Shown here piece by piece: positions 6,173 to 13,476 of a stretch of 15,346 bases of DNA. Below the pieces are notes generated by a model. It was given only the letters and a program-made list of their open reading frames with translations, had not been told where the DNA came from and made no database searches. Origin of the DNA: an uncultured Micrococcales bacterium (GTDB lineage: Bacteria > Actinomycetota > Actinomycetes > Actinomycetales > Microbacteriaceae); contig CAITNA010000125.1 in assembly GCA_903893675.1 (NCBI GenBank), positions 1 to 15,346 on the forward strand, given 5' to 3'. Position numbers and translations under genes: made by a program. Position 1 is the first letter of the stretch. Each line of letters begins with the position of its first letter.

Positions 6173-9100
6173 TTAAGCCTCGAAGGCTCGCTGGATCAGA
6201 TCTGCCTGTTCCACTGCGTGGGTCTTTGCCGAACCGGTTGCTGGCGATGCAGATGCAGGTCGCGAAACCAACTTGGCAACTTGACCATTCATGTAACGAG
6301 GCAAGAACAGACCGATGTAAGTCCAAGGGCCCTGGTTGGCTGGTTCGTCTTGAACCCAAACCAACTCGGCGTTTGGATACTGCGCATAGGCTGCCTTGAT
6401 CTCGTCGACCGGAGTCGGGTAGAGCTGCTCAACGCGAACGATTGCGGTGGTTCCGTCGCCGCGCTTCTGTGCTTCGGCGAGAAGATCCCAATAGACCTTG
6501 CCCGAGCAGAACAGCACGCGCTTGACGTTGTTCTTGTCGAGGCCCTGCTGGTCGTCGATCACCGGCTGGAAGGTTCCGCTGGTGAAGTCTTCGACGTTCG
6601 ACGATGCAGCCTTCAAACGCAGCATCGACTTCGGAGCGAAGATCACCAGTGGGCGCTTCGGAGTCGAGTATGCCTGGCGACGCAACAGGTGGAAGTGCGA
6701 TGCAGGAGTCGAAGGCTGAGCAACGGTCATGTTGTTCTGCGCGCAAAGCTGCAGGTAACGCTCGATGCGAGCCGACGAGTGGTCTGGACCCTGGCCTTCG
6801 TAGCCGTGAGGCAGCAGCAGAACGAGACCTGAGTACTGGCCCCACTTCTGCTCGGCCGATGACACGTATTCGTCGATGATGCTCTGGGCACCGTTGGCGA
6901 AGTCACCGAACTGTGCCTCCCAGAGCACAAGGGCATCCTTGTTCTCAACTGCGTAGCCGTATTCGAAGCCCATCGCAGCGTATTCGCTGAGCAGTGAGTC
7001 ATAGATGTAGAACTTGCCCTGCTCGTTGGCGAGGTTGCGAAGCGGCATCCACTCCTGACCGTTTTCGCGGTCGTGGAAAACGGCGTGACGCTGAACGAAG
7101 GTTCCGCGACGGCTGTCCTGGCCGGCCATGCGAACGGTCTTGCCCTCGATGAGCAGCGATCCGAAGGCCAGCAGTTCGCCGAAGCCCCAGTCGATGCCAC
7201 CTTCGCGGCTCATTTCGACGCGCTTCTGCAGCAACTGCTGAAGCTTTGGGTGAACGGTGAAGCCCGGTGGCACATTCGCGTGTGCGTTGCCGATCTGCTC
7301 GACGAGGCTGCGCGGAATCGCGGTTTCGTGTGCGATGACAGCGTTCTCGGTCGCGGTGGTGCCGATGCCGACTGGACGTGGAACCAATTCGACTGGCTTC
7401 GAGTTTGCCTCGTGAACCTCGACGAACGACTTCTCGAGACGCTCCTGGAAGCTTGCGTTGACCTGTTCGAACTCTTCGCGAGTGAGGTCGCCACGACCAA
7501 CCAGCGACTCTAGGTAAAGAGTGCGAACCGAGCGCTTTGCCTCGATCAGGTTGTACATCAGTGGCTGGGTCATTGATGGGTCGTCGCCCTCGTTGTGACC
7601 GCGACGGCGGTAGCAAACGATGTCGATGACAACATCCTTCTTGAATTCCTGACGGAACTCGAAGGCCAGCTGTGCAACGCGGAAGACTGCCTCAGGGTCG
7701 TCGCCGTTCACGTGGAAGATCGGCGCCTGGAAACCCTTGGCGATGTCGGTTGCGTAGGTAGTCGAACGTGACTCGCGCGGAGGAGTGGTGAAACCAACCT
7801 GGTTGTTGATCACGATGTTGATCGTGCCGCCAACCTTGTAGCCGCGCAGGTATGCCATGTTCAAAACTTCAGGAACGACACCCTGACCGGCGAACGCTGC
7901 ATCGCCGTGAATCAGAACTGGCAGAACCGGGAAGTTGTTGTCGTTGATGGTGTCGGCGCGGTCGATCTTCGCGCGCACGATTCCCTCGAGAACCGGGTTT
8001 ACGGTTTCGAGGTGTGATGGGTTTGCGGCCAGCGAAACGTGAACGCTCTTGCCCTCGAGGCTGGTGAAATCGCCCTCGGTGCCGAGGTGGTACTTCACGT
8101 CACCCGAACCCTGAACGGTAGAAGTGTCGGTGTTGCCCTCGAACTCCTTGAACACCTGACCGTAGGTCTTGCCTGCGATGTTGGTCAGCACGTTCAAGCG
8201 ACCGCGGTGCGCCATGCCGATTGCAACTTCCTGCAGACCGACGTTTGCCGAACACTGCAGAATCTCATCCAAGGCTGCGATGGTCGATTCGCCACCCTCG
8301 AGCGAGAAGCGCTTCTGCCCGACGAACTTGGTCTGCAAGAAAGTTTCGAAGGCCTCGGCCTCGTTCAACTTCTCAAGGATGTGCGCCTGCTCTTCACGAG
8401 TCGGCTTGCTGTATGGACGCTCGAGCTTGTCCTGGAACCACTTGCGCTGCTCTGGGTCTTGGATGTGCATGTACTCGACGCCGATCGTGCGGCAGTAGCT
8501 GTCGCGCAAGATCTTCAAGATGTCGCGGAACGGAGCCTCTTTGACGCCGCCGAAGCCGCCGGTTTTGAAGGTGCGGTCGAGGTCCCACAGGCTCAGGCCG
8601 TGGTTCAAGATGTCGAGGTCTGGGTGCGAACGCTGCTTGTACTCAAGCGGGTCGATGTCGGCCATCAGGTGACCGCGAACGCGGTAGGCGTTGATCAGTT
8701 CTTGGATGCGCGTCTCTTTGTTGCGGTCATCCTCGCTGTTGCGCTTGAAGTCGGTGACCCAGCGAACAGGCTCGTAAGGAATGCGCAGGTCGCTGAAAAT
8801 CTCGTCATAGAAGCCGCGCTCGCCCAACAGAAGTTCTTGAACCTTGCGCAGGTATTCGCCCGAGCCGGCGCCCTGAATCACGCGGTGGTCGTAGGTCGAG
8901 GTGAGGGTGATGATCTTGCCGATGCCCTGCTTGGCAAGTTCGGCCTCGTTCATGCCCTGGAACTCTGCTGGGTACTCGAGGGCGCCGGCGCCGATGATCA
9001 GGCCCTGGCCCTTCATTAGGCGGGGGACCGAGTGAACCGTGCCGATGCCGCCTGGGTTGGTGAGCGAAACAGTCGAACCGGCGAAGTCGTCAGCGGCGAG

Positions 9101-9862
9101 CTTGTTGTCGCGAGCCTTCTTGACCAGTGCCTCATAAGCCGCAAGGTATTCGGCGAAGTTCAGCTTCTGCGCGCGCTTGATGTTTGGCACCAGAAGTGCG
9201 CGAGTGCCGTCTGGCTTTGGAATGTCGATTGCCAAACCGAAGTTGATGTTCGGCGGAGTGACCATCGAAGGCTTGCCGTCGATCACGTCGTAGTAGACGT
9301 TCATCGAAGGCATTTCTTTAAGTGCTCGGATGAGCGCATAACCGATCAGGTGCGTGAACGAAACCTTGCCGCCGCGAGTGCGAGCCAGGTGCGAGTTGAT
9401 CACGATGCGGTTGTCGATCATCAACTTGGCAGGAAGCGCGCGAACCGAGGTTGCGGTTGGGACTTCGAGCGAGGCATCCATGTTTGCGGCAAGTGCCTTG
9501 CCCATGCCCTTTAGTGCGTCGACGCGGTTGGTCTCTTCGCCGTCTGCGACGATGTCGATCGAGGTGGTTGCAGGTGCCTGAGCAGGAATCGGTGCGGCCT
9601 GAGCTTCGACGCGAGTGGTCTTGGCAACCAGTGGAGCGTCGGCTGCAGGTGCGGCTGGGGCTGCTGCAGGGGTTGCGACTGGGTTTGAGATTGGCGCGGC
9701 GGTCGAGCCGGCTAGGTGAGAGGTGTTGGTTGGCTGGTACTTCTCAAGGATCGGCCACCATGACTTGTCGACTGCATCCGGGTTTGCCACCCACTTTGCA
9801 TACATCTCATCGACCAACCAGTCGTTGGCTCCGAAGGTGTTGTCGTCGCTTGGGTTAGACAA
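6173..9862 (-). CDS. kgd: Multifunctional 2-oxoglutarate metabolism enzyme (E2-like/E1 fusion of 2-oxoglutarate dehydrogenase)
   Basis: This 1229-aa fused enzyme, as in Mycobacterium Kgd and Corynebacterium OdhA, oxidatively decarboxylates 2-oxoglutarate in the TCA cycle with the pyruvate dehydrogenase E2/E3 subunits. A short N-terminal segment (FGANDWLVDEMYAKWV) precedes an Ala/Pro-rich linker (about 45-100). Next is an E2-type acyltransferase domain (about 105-350) with catalytic His326 in TYDHRVIQG, then the thiamine-diphosphate E1 domain with HGDAAFAGQGVV (Asp654) and INNQVGF (Asn687), and a transketolase-like C-terminal part. These residues correspond to H316, D645 and N678 of M. smegmatis Kgd. 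The start is a TTG (9862-9860) preceded by AAGGCGG. Homologues are inhibited by the FHA protein GarA/OdhI; no such gene is in this window. A GDSL-like gene follows after 3 nt. Confidence 0.96.
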   Translation of the reverse strand: MSNPSDDNTFGANDWLVDEMYAKWVANPDAVDKSWWPILEKYQPTNTSHLAGSTAAPISNPVATPAAAPAAPAADAPLVAKTTRVEAQAAPIPAQAPATTSIDIVADGEETNRVDALKGMGKALAANMDASLEVPTATSVRALPAKLMIDNRIVINSHLARTRGGKVSFTHLIGYALIRALKEMPSMNVYYDVIDGKPSMVTPPNINFGLAIDIPKPDGTRALLVPNIKRAQKLNFAEYLAAYEALVKKARDNKLAADDFAGSTVSLTNPGGIGTVHSVPRLMKGQGLIIGAGALEYPAEFQGMNEAELAKQGIGKIITLTSTYDHRVIQGAGSGEYLRKVQELLLGERGFYDEIFSDLRIPYEPVRWVTDFKRNSEDDRNKETRIQELINAYRVRGHLMADIDPLEYKQRSHPDLDILNHGLSLWDLDRTFKTGGFGGVKEAPFRDILKILRDSYCRTIGVEYMHIQDPEQRKWFQDKLERPYSKPTREEQAHILEKLNEAEAFETFLQTKFVGQKRFSLEGGESTIAALDEILQCSANVGLQEVAIGMAHRGRLNVLTNIAGKTYGQVFKEFEGNTDTSTVQGSGDVKYHLGTEGDFTSLEGKSVHVSLAANPSHLETVNPVLEGIVRAKIDRADTINDNNFPVLPVLIHGDAAFAGQGVVPEVLNMAYLRGYKVGGTINIVINNQVGFTTPPRESRSTTYATDIAKGFQAPIFHVNGDDPEAVFRVAQLAFEFRQEFKKDVVIDIVCYRRRGHNEGDDPSMTQPLMYNLIEAKRSVRTLYLESLVGRGDLTREEFEQVNASFQERLEKSFVEVHEANSKPVELVPRPVGIGTTATENAVIAHETAIPRSLVEQIGNAHANVPPGFTVHPKLQQLLQKRVEMSREGGIDWGFGELLAFGSLLIEGKTVRMAGQDSRRGTFVQRHAVFHDRENGQEWMPLRNLANEQGKFYIYDSLLSEYAAMGFEYGYAVENKDALVLWEAQFGDFANGAQSIIDEYVSSAEQKWGQYSGLVLLLPHGYEGQGPDHSSARIERYLQLCAQNNMTVAQPSTPASHFHLLRRQAYSTPKRPLVIFAPKSMLRLKAASSNVEDFTSGTFQPVIDDQQGLDKNNVKRVLFCSGKVYWDLLAEAQKRGDGTTAIVRVEQLYPTPVDEIKAAYAQYPNAELVWVQDEPANQGPWTYIGLFLPRYMNGQVAKLVSRPASASPATGSAKTHAVEQADLIQRAFEA

Positions 9863-9939
9863 AATGACCGCCTTTTAGCTTGTCCGTGCAAATCCATCGT
9901 CAAGCCTACCTGCTCGAAAATGCCCGCCTGTATGCTGAA

Positions 9940-9950
9940 TTCCAATGGAA
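9940..9950. promoter_or_regulatory. Small inverted repeat in the kgd / CNNM-gene divergent intergenic region
   Basis: TTCCA-A-TGGAA is a perfect 5-bp palindrome with one central base, 78 nt upstream of the kgd TTG and 42 nt upstream of the CNNM-gene GTG. It sits next to TATGCT (9931-9936), a -10-like box for the plus strand. The 129-nt gap (9863-9991) must hold the start signals of both genes. Operator function is a guess. Confidence 0.2.
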
Positions 9951-9974
9951 AACACAGGTTCTGGCCATAGACGG

Positions 9975-9992
9975 CGGGGTGCTTAGGCCCCG
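9975..9992 (+). promoter_or_regulatory. Short GC hairpin covering the GTG start of the first CNNM gene
   Basis: CGGGG (9975-9979) pairs with CCCCG (9988-9992) around an 8-nt loop (TGCTTAGG). The first base of the GTG start is in the stem and the weak TAGG ribosome-binding candidate is in the loop. In mRNA this could limit initiation. It may also be chance in GC-rich DNA. Confidence 0.25.
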
Positions 9993-11296
9993 TGTCAAAC
10001 GCACTAATGCTGCTAATCGCAGCTCTGCTTACCGCTCTAACCGGCGTCTTTGTGGCCAGCGAGTTTTCGATGGTCAACCTCGAGCGAAGCGACCTCGAGG
10101 CACGGCGCGAACGCGGCGAAAAGGGCCTCTCAGCGAGTATCCGAGCACTGGCTAAGACCTCAACCCACCTCTCAGGCGCTCAGCTCGGCATCACGCTGAC
10201 CACCATGCTCACCGGCTTCTTGGCCGAACCGGCACTCACCGCGGTTCTGACCCCTACTTTCGAGCGCTTCGGCTGGTCGACCGAGACCACCCACGGCTGG
10301 GCATTCGCGCTGGCTCTGCTGATTGCCACCCTGTTCTCAACCCTGATCGGCGAGTTGGTGCCTAAGAAGCTGGCGCTGTCGATTCCGATCAAGGTGAGCA
10401 AAGTTGTTGTCAACTTTCAGCTCGGTTTCACCTGGCTCTTTTCTTGGATGATCGCCCTGCTCAATCGCGTTGGCAACTCGGTTGTTCGTGCCTTTGGCAT
10501 TGAGCCGAAAGAAGAGTTGTCTTCAACCCGCTCGGCCGAAGAGCTCGGCGCACTGGTTCGTCGAAGCGCATCGCTCGGTGCCTTGAATGCACAAACCGCA
10601 ACGCTGCTCACCAAAACTCTCGCGCTGAGTCAGCTCACCGCAACCGACATCATGACGCCGCGAGTTCGCGTGGCGCTGATCTCGGTCGATGCTTCGGTTT
10701 CTGACTTGGTCGCGCTCGCGATTCAAACCGGTCACTCACGATTCCCCGTTATTGACGGTTCGAGCGACGACGTCATCGGTGTTGCACACGTAAAGCACGC
10801 AGTTTCGATTCCGCGCGCAAAGCGTTCATCGGTGAAGGTAAGCGCGATCATGGTTGCACCGCTTCGCGTGCCAGAGGTAATGCCGCTCGAGGCGCTGATG
10901 GTCGAGCTGCGCTCGAAGGGTCTGCAGATGGCACTTGTTGTCGACGAGTATGGCGGCACCGCGGGAATCGCGACTCTCGAAGACTTGGTCGAAGAACTCG
11001 TCGGCGAGCTCGGCGACGAACACGACCGCGTGCGCCCAGGCGTGACGCGCGGTGCAAACTCGAGCATTTTGTTCCCAGGCATGATTCGCCCGGATGAGCT
11101 CAAAGAGATGGCGATCAACGTTCCAGACAGTGGAGCTTACGAGACCGTCGGCGGCTACATCATGGCCGTGCTCGGTCGCATTCCGAAAGTCGGCGACAGC
11201 GTCGAGATCGACGGCGGTTCGCTTCGCGTAGAACGCATGGATGGCCGCCGAGTCGACCGCGTTCGCTTCAGCCCAGAGGAGGCCGGCGATGAGTAG
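9992..11296 (+). CDS. CNNM/CBS-domain membrane protein (hemolysin C / CorC family), long form
   Basis: This 434-aa inner-membrane protein belongs to the family formerly called hemolysins and now linked to Mg2+/divalent-cation efflux. The CNNM (DUF21) membrane domain spans roughly residues 1-190. It starts with the hydrophobic helix LMLLIAALLTALTGVFVASEF and contains LGITLTTMLTGF and the signature GELVPKKLAL. A cytoplasmic pair of CBS domains follows (about 205-345) with DIMTPR and VDEYGGTAGIATLEDLVEELVGE. A CorC_HlyC transporter-associated domain closes the protein (about 350-430: MIRPDELKEM...GGYIMAVLGRIPKVGD). The start is a GTG at 9992; an ATG at 10007 is an alternative, and neither has a strong ribosome binding site. 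Its last 8 nt overlap the next gene, a paralogue. The arrangement resembles the mycobacterial pair Rv1842c/Rv1841c. Exact cation and direction are not shown by the sequence. Confidence 0.9.
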   Translation: MSNALMLLIAALLTALTGVFVASEFSMVNLERSDLEARRERGEKGLSASIRALAKTSTHLSGAQLGITLTTMLTGFLAEPALTAVLTPTFERFGWSTETTHGWAFALALLIATLFSTLIGELVPKKLALSIPIKVSKVVVNFQLGFTWLFSWMIALLNRVGNSVVRAFGIEPKEELSSTRSAEELGALVRRSASLGALNAQTATLLTKTLALSQLTATDIMTPRVRVALISVDASVSDLVALAIQTGHSRFPVIDGSSDDVIGVAHVKHAVSIPRAKRSSVKVSAIMVAPLRVPEVMPLEALMVELRSKGLQMALVVDEYGGTAGIATLEDLVEELVGELGDEHDRVRPGVTRGANSSILFPGMIRPDELKEMAINVPDSGAYETVGGYIMAVLGRIPKVGDSVEIDGGSLRVERMDGRRVDRVRFSPEEAGDE

Positions 11297-12317
11297 CGCC
11301 TGGGCCGGAATCGGCTGGTTTGCCTTGCTATTGCTGGGCAACGCGTTCTTTGTCGGCGCTGAATTCGCAGTTATGTCTGCCCGTCGAGCCCAGATTGAGC
11401 CGCGCGCAGAGGCCGGCAGCCGCCCTGCAAAGATCACCATCAAGGCCATGGAAAAGGTCTCGCTGATGCTTGCCACTACGCAGCTCGGCGTCACGATTTG
11501 TTCGCTGCTCATCCTGTTGATTGTTGAGCCGAGCGTTCACGAACTTCTGCAGCCGCTGCTGGCGTCGTTCAGCACCGAAACCTCAAACACGATTGCCTTC
11601 ATCGTCACACTGATTTTGGTTTCGTTCCTGCACGTAGTGTTCGGTGAGATGGTTCCGAAGAACATTTCTTTCTCGGTTCCTGAGCGTGCGGCTCTGATTC
11701 TCGTGCCACTTCTCTATGGAGTCGCGCAGGTGGTTCGCCCAATCGTGATTTTCCTGAACGCGGCTGCGAACCTATTCGTGCGAATTTTCGGCGTGAAGGT
11801 TCGCGACGACGCAAACACTGCCTTCACCCTCGACCAGGTCGAAGATATCGTCGAGCACTCGACTCGCGAAGGCGTTTTGCAGGATGCCACCGGAACCCTT
11901 TCGAACACGTTCGAGTTCACCGAGAAGCAAGTCAAAGACATCGCGATTCCGCTGAAGGACCTGATTGCCTTCGACGAGTCGGTAACCCCAGGCGAGATCG
12001 AAGCCGCGGCTGCGAAGCACGGCTTCTCGCGCTACCCACTTACTTCAGATGGCGAAATCGTCGGCTATGTGCACCTCAAGGATGTCATCGACCTGCGCGA
12101 CGACGAGATGGACAAGCCGATGCCGGCAAAACGCATTCGCACGCTAATCGCACTGCCGAACCAAACCGAACTCGAAGATGCACTGGCATCGATGAAGCGA
12201 GTCGGCGCGCACATGGCCAAGAGTTTTGACCTGAGCGGCACGGTGCTCGGAGTGCTGTTCCTAGAGGACATCCTCGAAGAGCTCGTCGGTGAAGTTACCG
12301 ACGCCACCCAGCGCTAG
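11289..12317 (+). CDS. CNNM/CBS-domain membrane protein, short form lacking the CorC_HlyC domain
   Basis: This 342-aa paralogue of the preceding gene has a CNNM membrane domain (about 1-190; first helix WFALLLLGNAFFVGAEFAVM, then LATTQLGVTICSLL and signature GEMVPKNISFSVPE). The CBS pair (about 200-340) includes FSRYPLTSDGEIVGYVHLKDVIDL and ends in LGVLFLEDILEELVGEV. The protein stops right after the CBS pair, so the C-terminal CorC_HlyC domain of its neighbour is missing. The start ATG has a strong ribosome binding site (GAGGAGG, 6 nt upstream) inside the end of the previous gene and overlaps its stop by 8 nt, so the two are translated together. CNNM proteins act as dimers; a heterodimer of the two is a reasonable inference, not something shown here. 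Confidence 0.9.
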   Translation: MSSAWAGIGWFALLLLGNAFFVGAEFAVMSARRAQIEPRAEAGSRPAKITIKAMEKVSLMLATTQLGVTICSLLILLIVEPSVHELLQPLLASFSTETSNTIAFIVTLILVSFLHVVFGEMVPKNISFSVPERAALILVPLLYGVAQVVRPIVIFLNAAANLFVRIFGVKVRDDANTAFTLDQVEDIVEHSTREGVLQDATGTLSNTFEFTEKQVKDIAIPLKDLIAFDESVTPGEIEAAAAKHGFSRYPLTSDGEIVGYVHLKDVIDLRDDEMDKPMPAKRIRTLIALPNQTELEDALASMKRVGAHMAKSFDLSGTVLGVLFLEDILEELVGEVTDATQR

Positions 12318-12328
12318 GGTCTCACAGT

Positions 12329-12340
12329 GGGCTAGTGCCC
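12329..12340. terminator. Weak hairpin between the convergent CNNM and OYE genes
   Basis: GGGC-TAGT-GCCC forms a 4-bp stem in the 33-nt gap between the CNNM stop (12317) and the OYE stop (12351). No T tract follows directly on the plus strand, although TTTTT occurs 15 nt further on, inside the end of the OYE gene. It is the only termination-like structure visible here. Confidence 0.25.
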
Positions 12341-12350
12341 GCGAAACCAG

Positions 12351-13427
12351 TTACTTTTTAGGCCAGGTGCCGCGCTCATACTGGTGTGGCCAGTGAATCT
12401 CAGCACCAAGCTCGGCTGCTGCCCGCAGTGGCCAGTATGGGTCGCGCAGGGCCGCACGGCCAATCGAAACCACATCGGCAGCCCCTGACTCGACAATCTG
12501 AGCAGCCTGCTGCGCATCGGTGATCTGACCGACTGCAGAGACAGCCTCGTCGACAACCGAGCCAACTGCGGTGGCAAGGGCCACCTGATAGCCAGGCCCC
12601 GTCGGAATCGTTACGCCCGTGATGAGTCCACCAGAAGAGATGTCGAACAAGTCGACACCGAGCTCAGCGCACCAAACCGAGACCTGCTTGGTCTGCTCGA
12701 TGTCCCAGCCATCTTCGCGATAGTCGGTAGCCGAGAAGCGAATGATCAACGGCATACCGTCAGGCATCGCAGCGCGCATCGCCTTGACGATTTCGAGCAG
12801 GAAGCGAGCGCGGTTTTCTAGCGAACCGCCGAACTCGTCGCTGCGCTGGTTGGTGATAGGTGAGAGGAACTGGTGAATCAGGTAGCCGTGTGCCGCGTGA
12901 ATCTCGAGAGCGTCGAAGCCAGCGCGAACCGAGTTGGCTGCAGCCTTGCCCCACTTTGCAATCTCGTCATAAACCTCGGATGTGGTCAGCTCGCGCGGAG
13001 CCGCATAACCGGTGAACGCCTGGTCGCTCGATGAGATGGTCTGCCATCCGCCATCCTCGATTGGCACAGAGCCCGAGCCGCTCCACGAGCGATAGGTCGA
13101 GGCCTTTCGACCAGCGTGAGCAATCTGAATTGCCGAGCGCGAACCGGCTTCACGAATTGCGTCGGTGATTCCATGCCAGGCATTGATTTGTGCATCCGTG
13201 TAAATACCGGTGCACCAAGGAGTGATGCGGCCTTCTGGCGAGACCGCGGTTGCCTCGGTGATGATCAGCGAGAAACCACCGATTGCACGCGAGACCAGGT
13301 GGGTGAAGTGCCAGTCGCCCGGAACTCCGTCGCGGTCTTCGCAGCTGTATTGGCACATCGGAGCTAAAAAGACGCGATTGTGCAGTTCAAGGTCGCGCAG
13401 GTTTATCGGGCTAAACAGTTTGCTCAT
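12351..13427 (-). CDS. NADH:flavin oxidoreductase / NADPH dehydrogenase, Old Yellow Enzyme (YqjM/NamA type)
   Basis: This 358-aa FMN-dependent TIM-barrel ene-reductase reduces activated C=C bonds of enones, quinones and nitro compounds with NAD(P)H. PMCQYS holds Cys25 and Tyr27, the hallmark of the YqjM-like (class II) branch in which Cys tunes the flavin. QIAHAGRKAS is conserved. HAAHGYLIHQFLSP carries the substrate-binding pair His177 and His180, equivalent to His164/His167 of B. subtilis YqjM. FSATDY, the phosphate-binding end AADVVSIGRAALRDP and a C-terminal tail complete it. The start ATG (13427-13425) has only a weak GAGAG element upstream. It is transcribed away from the GT87-like gene across a 49-nt gap holding inverted repeats. 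YqjM relatives are often stress-induced; the physiological substrate is unknown. Confidence 0.93.
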   Translation of the reverse strand: MSKLFSPINLRDLELHNRVFLAPMCQYSCEDRDGVPGDWHFTHLVSRAIGGFSLIITEATAVSPEGRITPWCTGIYTDAQINAWHGITDAIREAGSRSAIQIAHAGRKASTYRSWSGSGSVPIEDGGWQTISSSDQAFTGYAAPRELTTSEVYDEIAKWGKAAANSVRAGFDALEIHAAHGYLIHQFLSPITNQRSDEFGGSLENRARFLLEIVKAMRAAMPDGMPLIIRFSATDYREDGWDIEQTKQVSVWCAELGVDLFDISSGGLITGVTIPTGPGYQVALATAVGSVVDEAVSAVGQITDAQQAAQIVESGAADVVSIGRAALRDPYWPLRAAAELGAEIHWPHQYERGTWPKK

Positions 13428-13429
13428 GG

Positions 13430-13463
13430 TGTAATTCTCTCAGCGTATTTTTACGAAATTACA
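13430..13463. promoter_or_regulatory. Nested inverted repeats in the OYE / GT87-like divergent intergenic region
   Basis: TGTAATT (13430-13436) and AATTACA (13457-13463) form a perfect 7-bp inverted repeat with a 20-nt spacer. Inside it, CGTA (13444-13447) and TACG (13452-13455) form a second one around TTTT. The gap between the two start codons is only 49 nt, so these elements must overlap both promoters. They could be operator half-sites for a regulator encoded elsewhere. Confidence 0.35.
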
Positions 13464-13476
13464 GAAAAGTCTCACC

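Noticed and set aside
8039..9019. 326-aa open frame on the plus strand opposite kgd
   Set aside because: It is a shadow of the conserved kgd frame, with Leu/Val/Ala-rich low-information sequence, no ribosome binding site and no family resemblance.
9907..9936. TATGCT (9931-9936) with an upstream -35 as a promoter for the CNNM gene
   Set aside because: The hexamer 17-18 nt upstream matches TTGACA poorly, so I did not list it as a promoter.
10826..11512. 228-aa minus-strand frame opposite the CNNM pair
   Set aside because: It spans the junction of two well-supported plus-strand genes and has no motif of its own.
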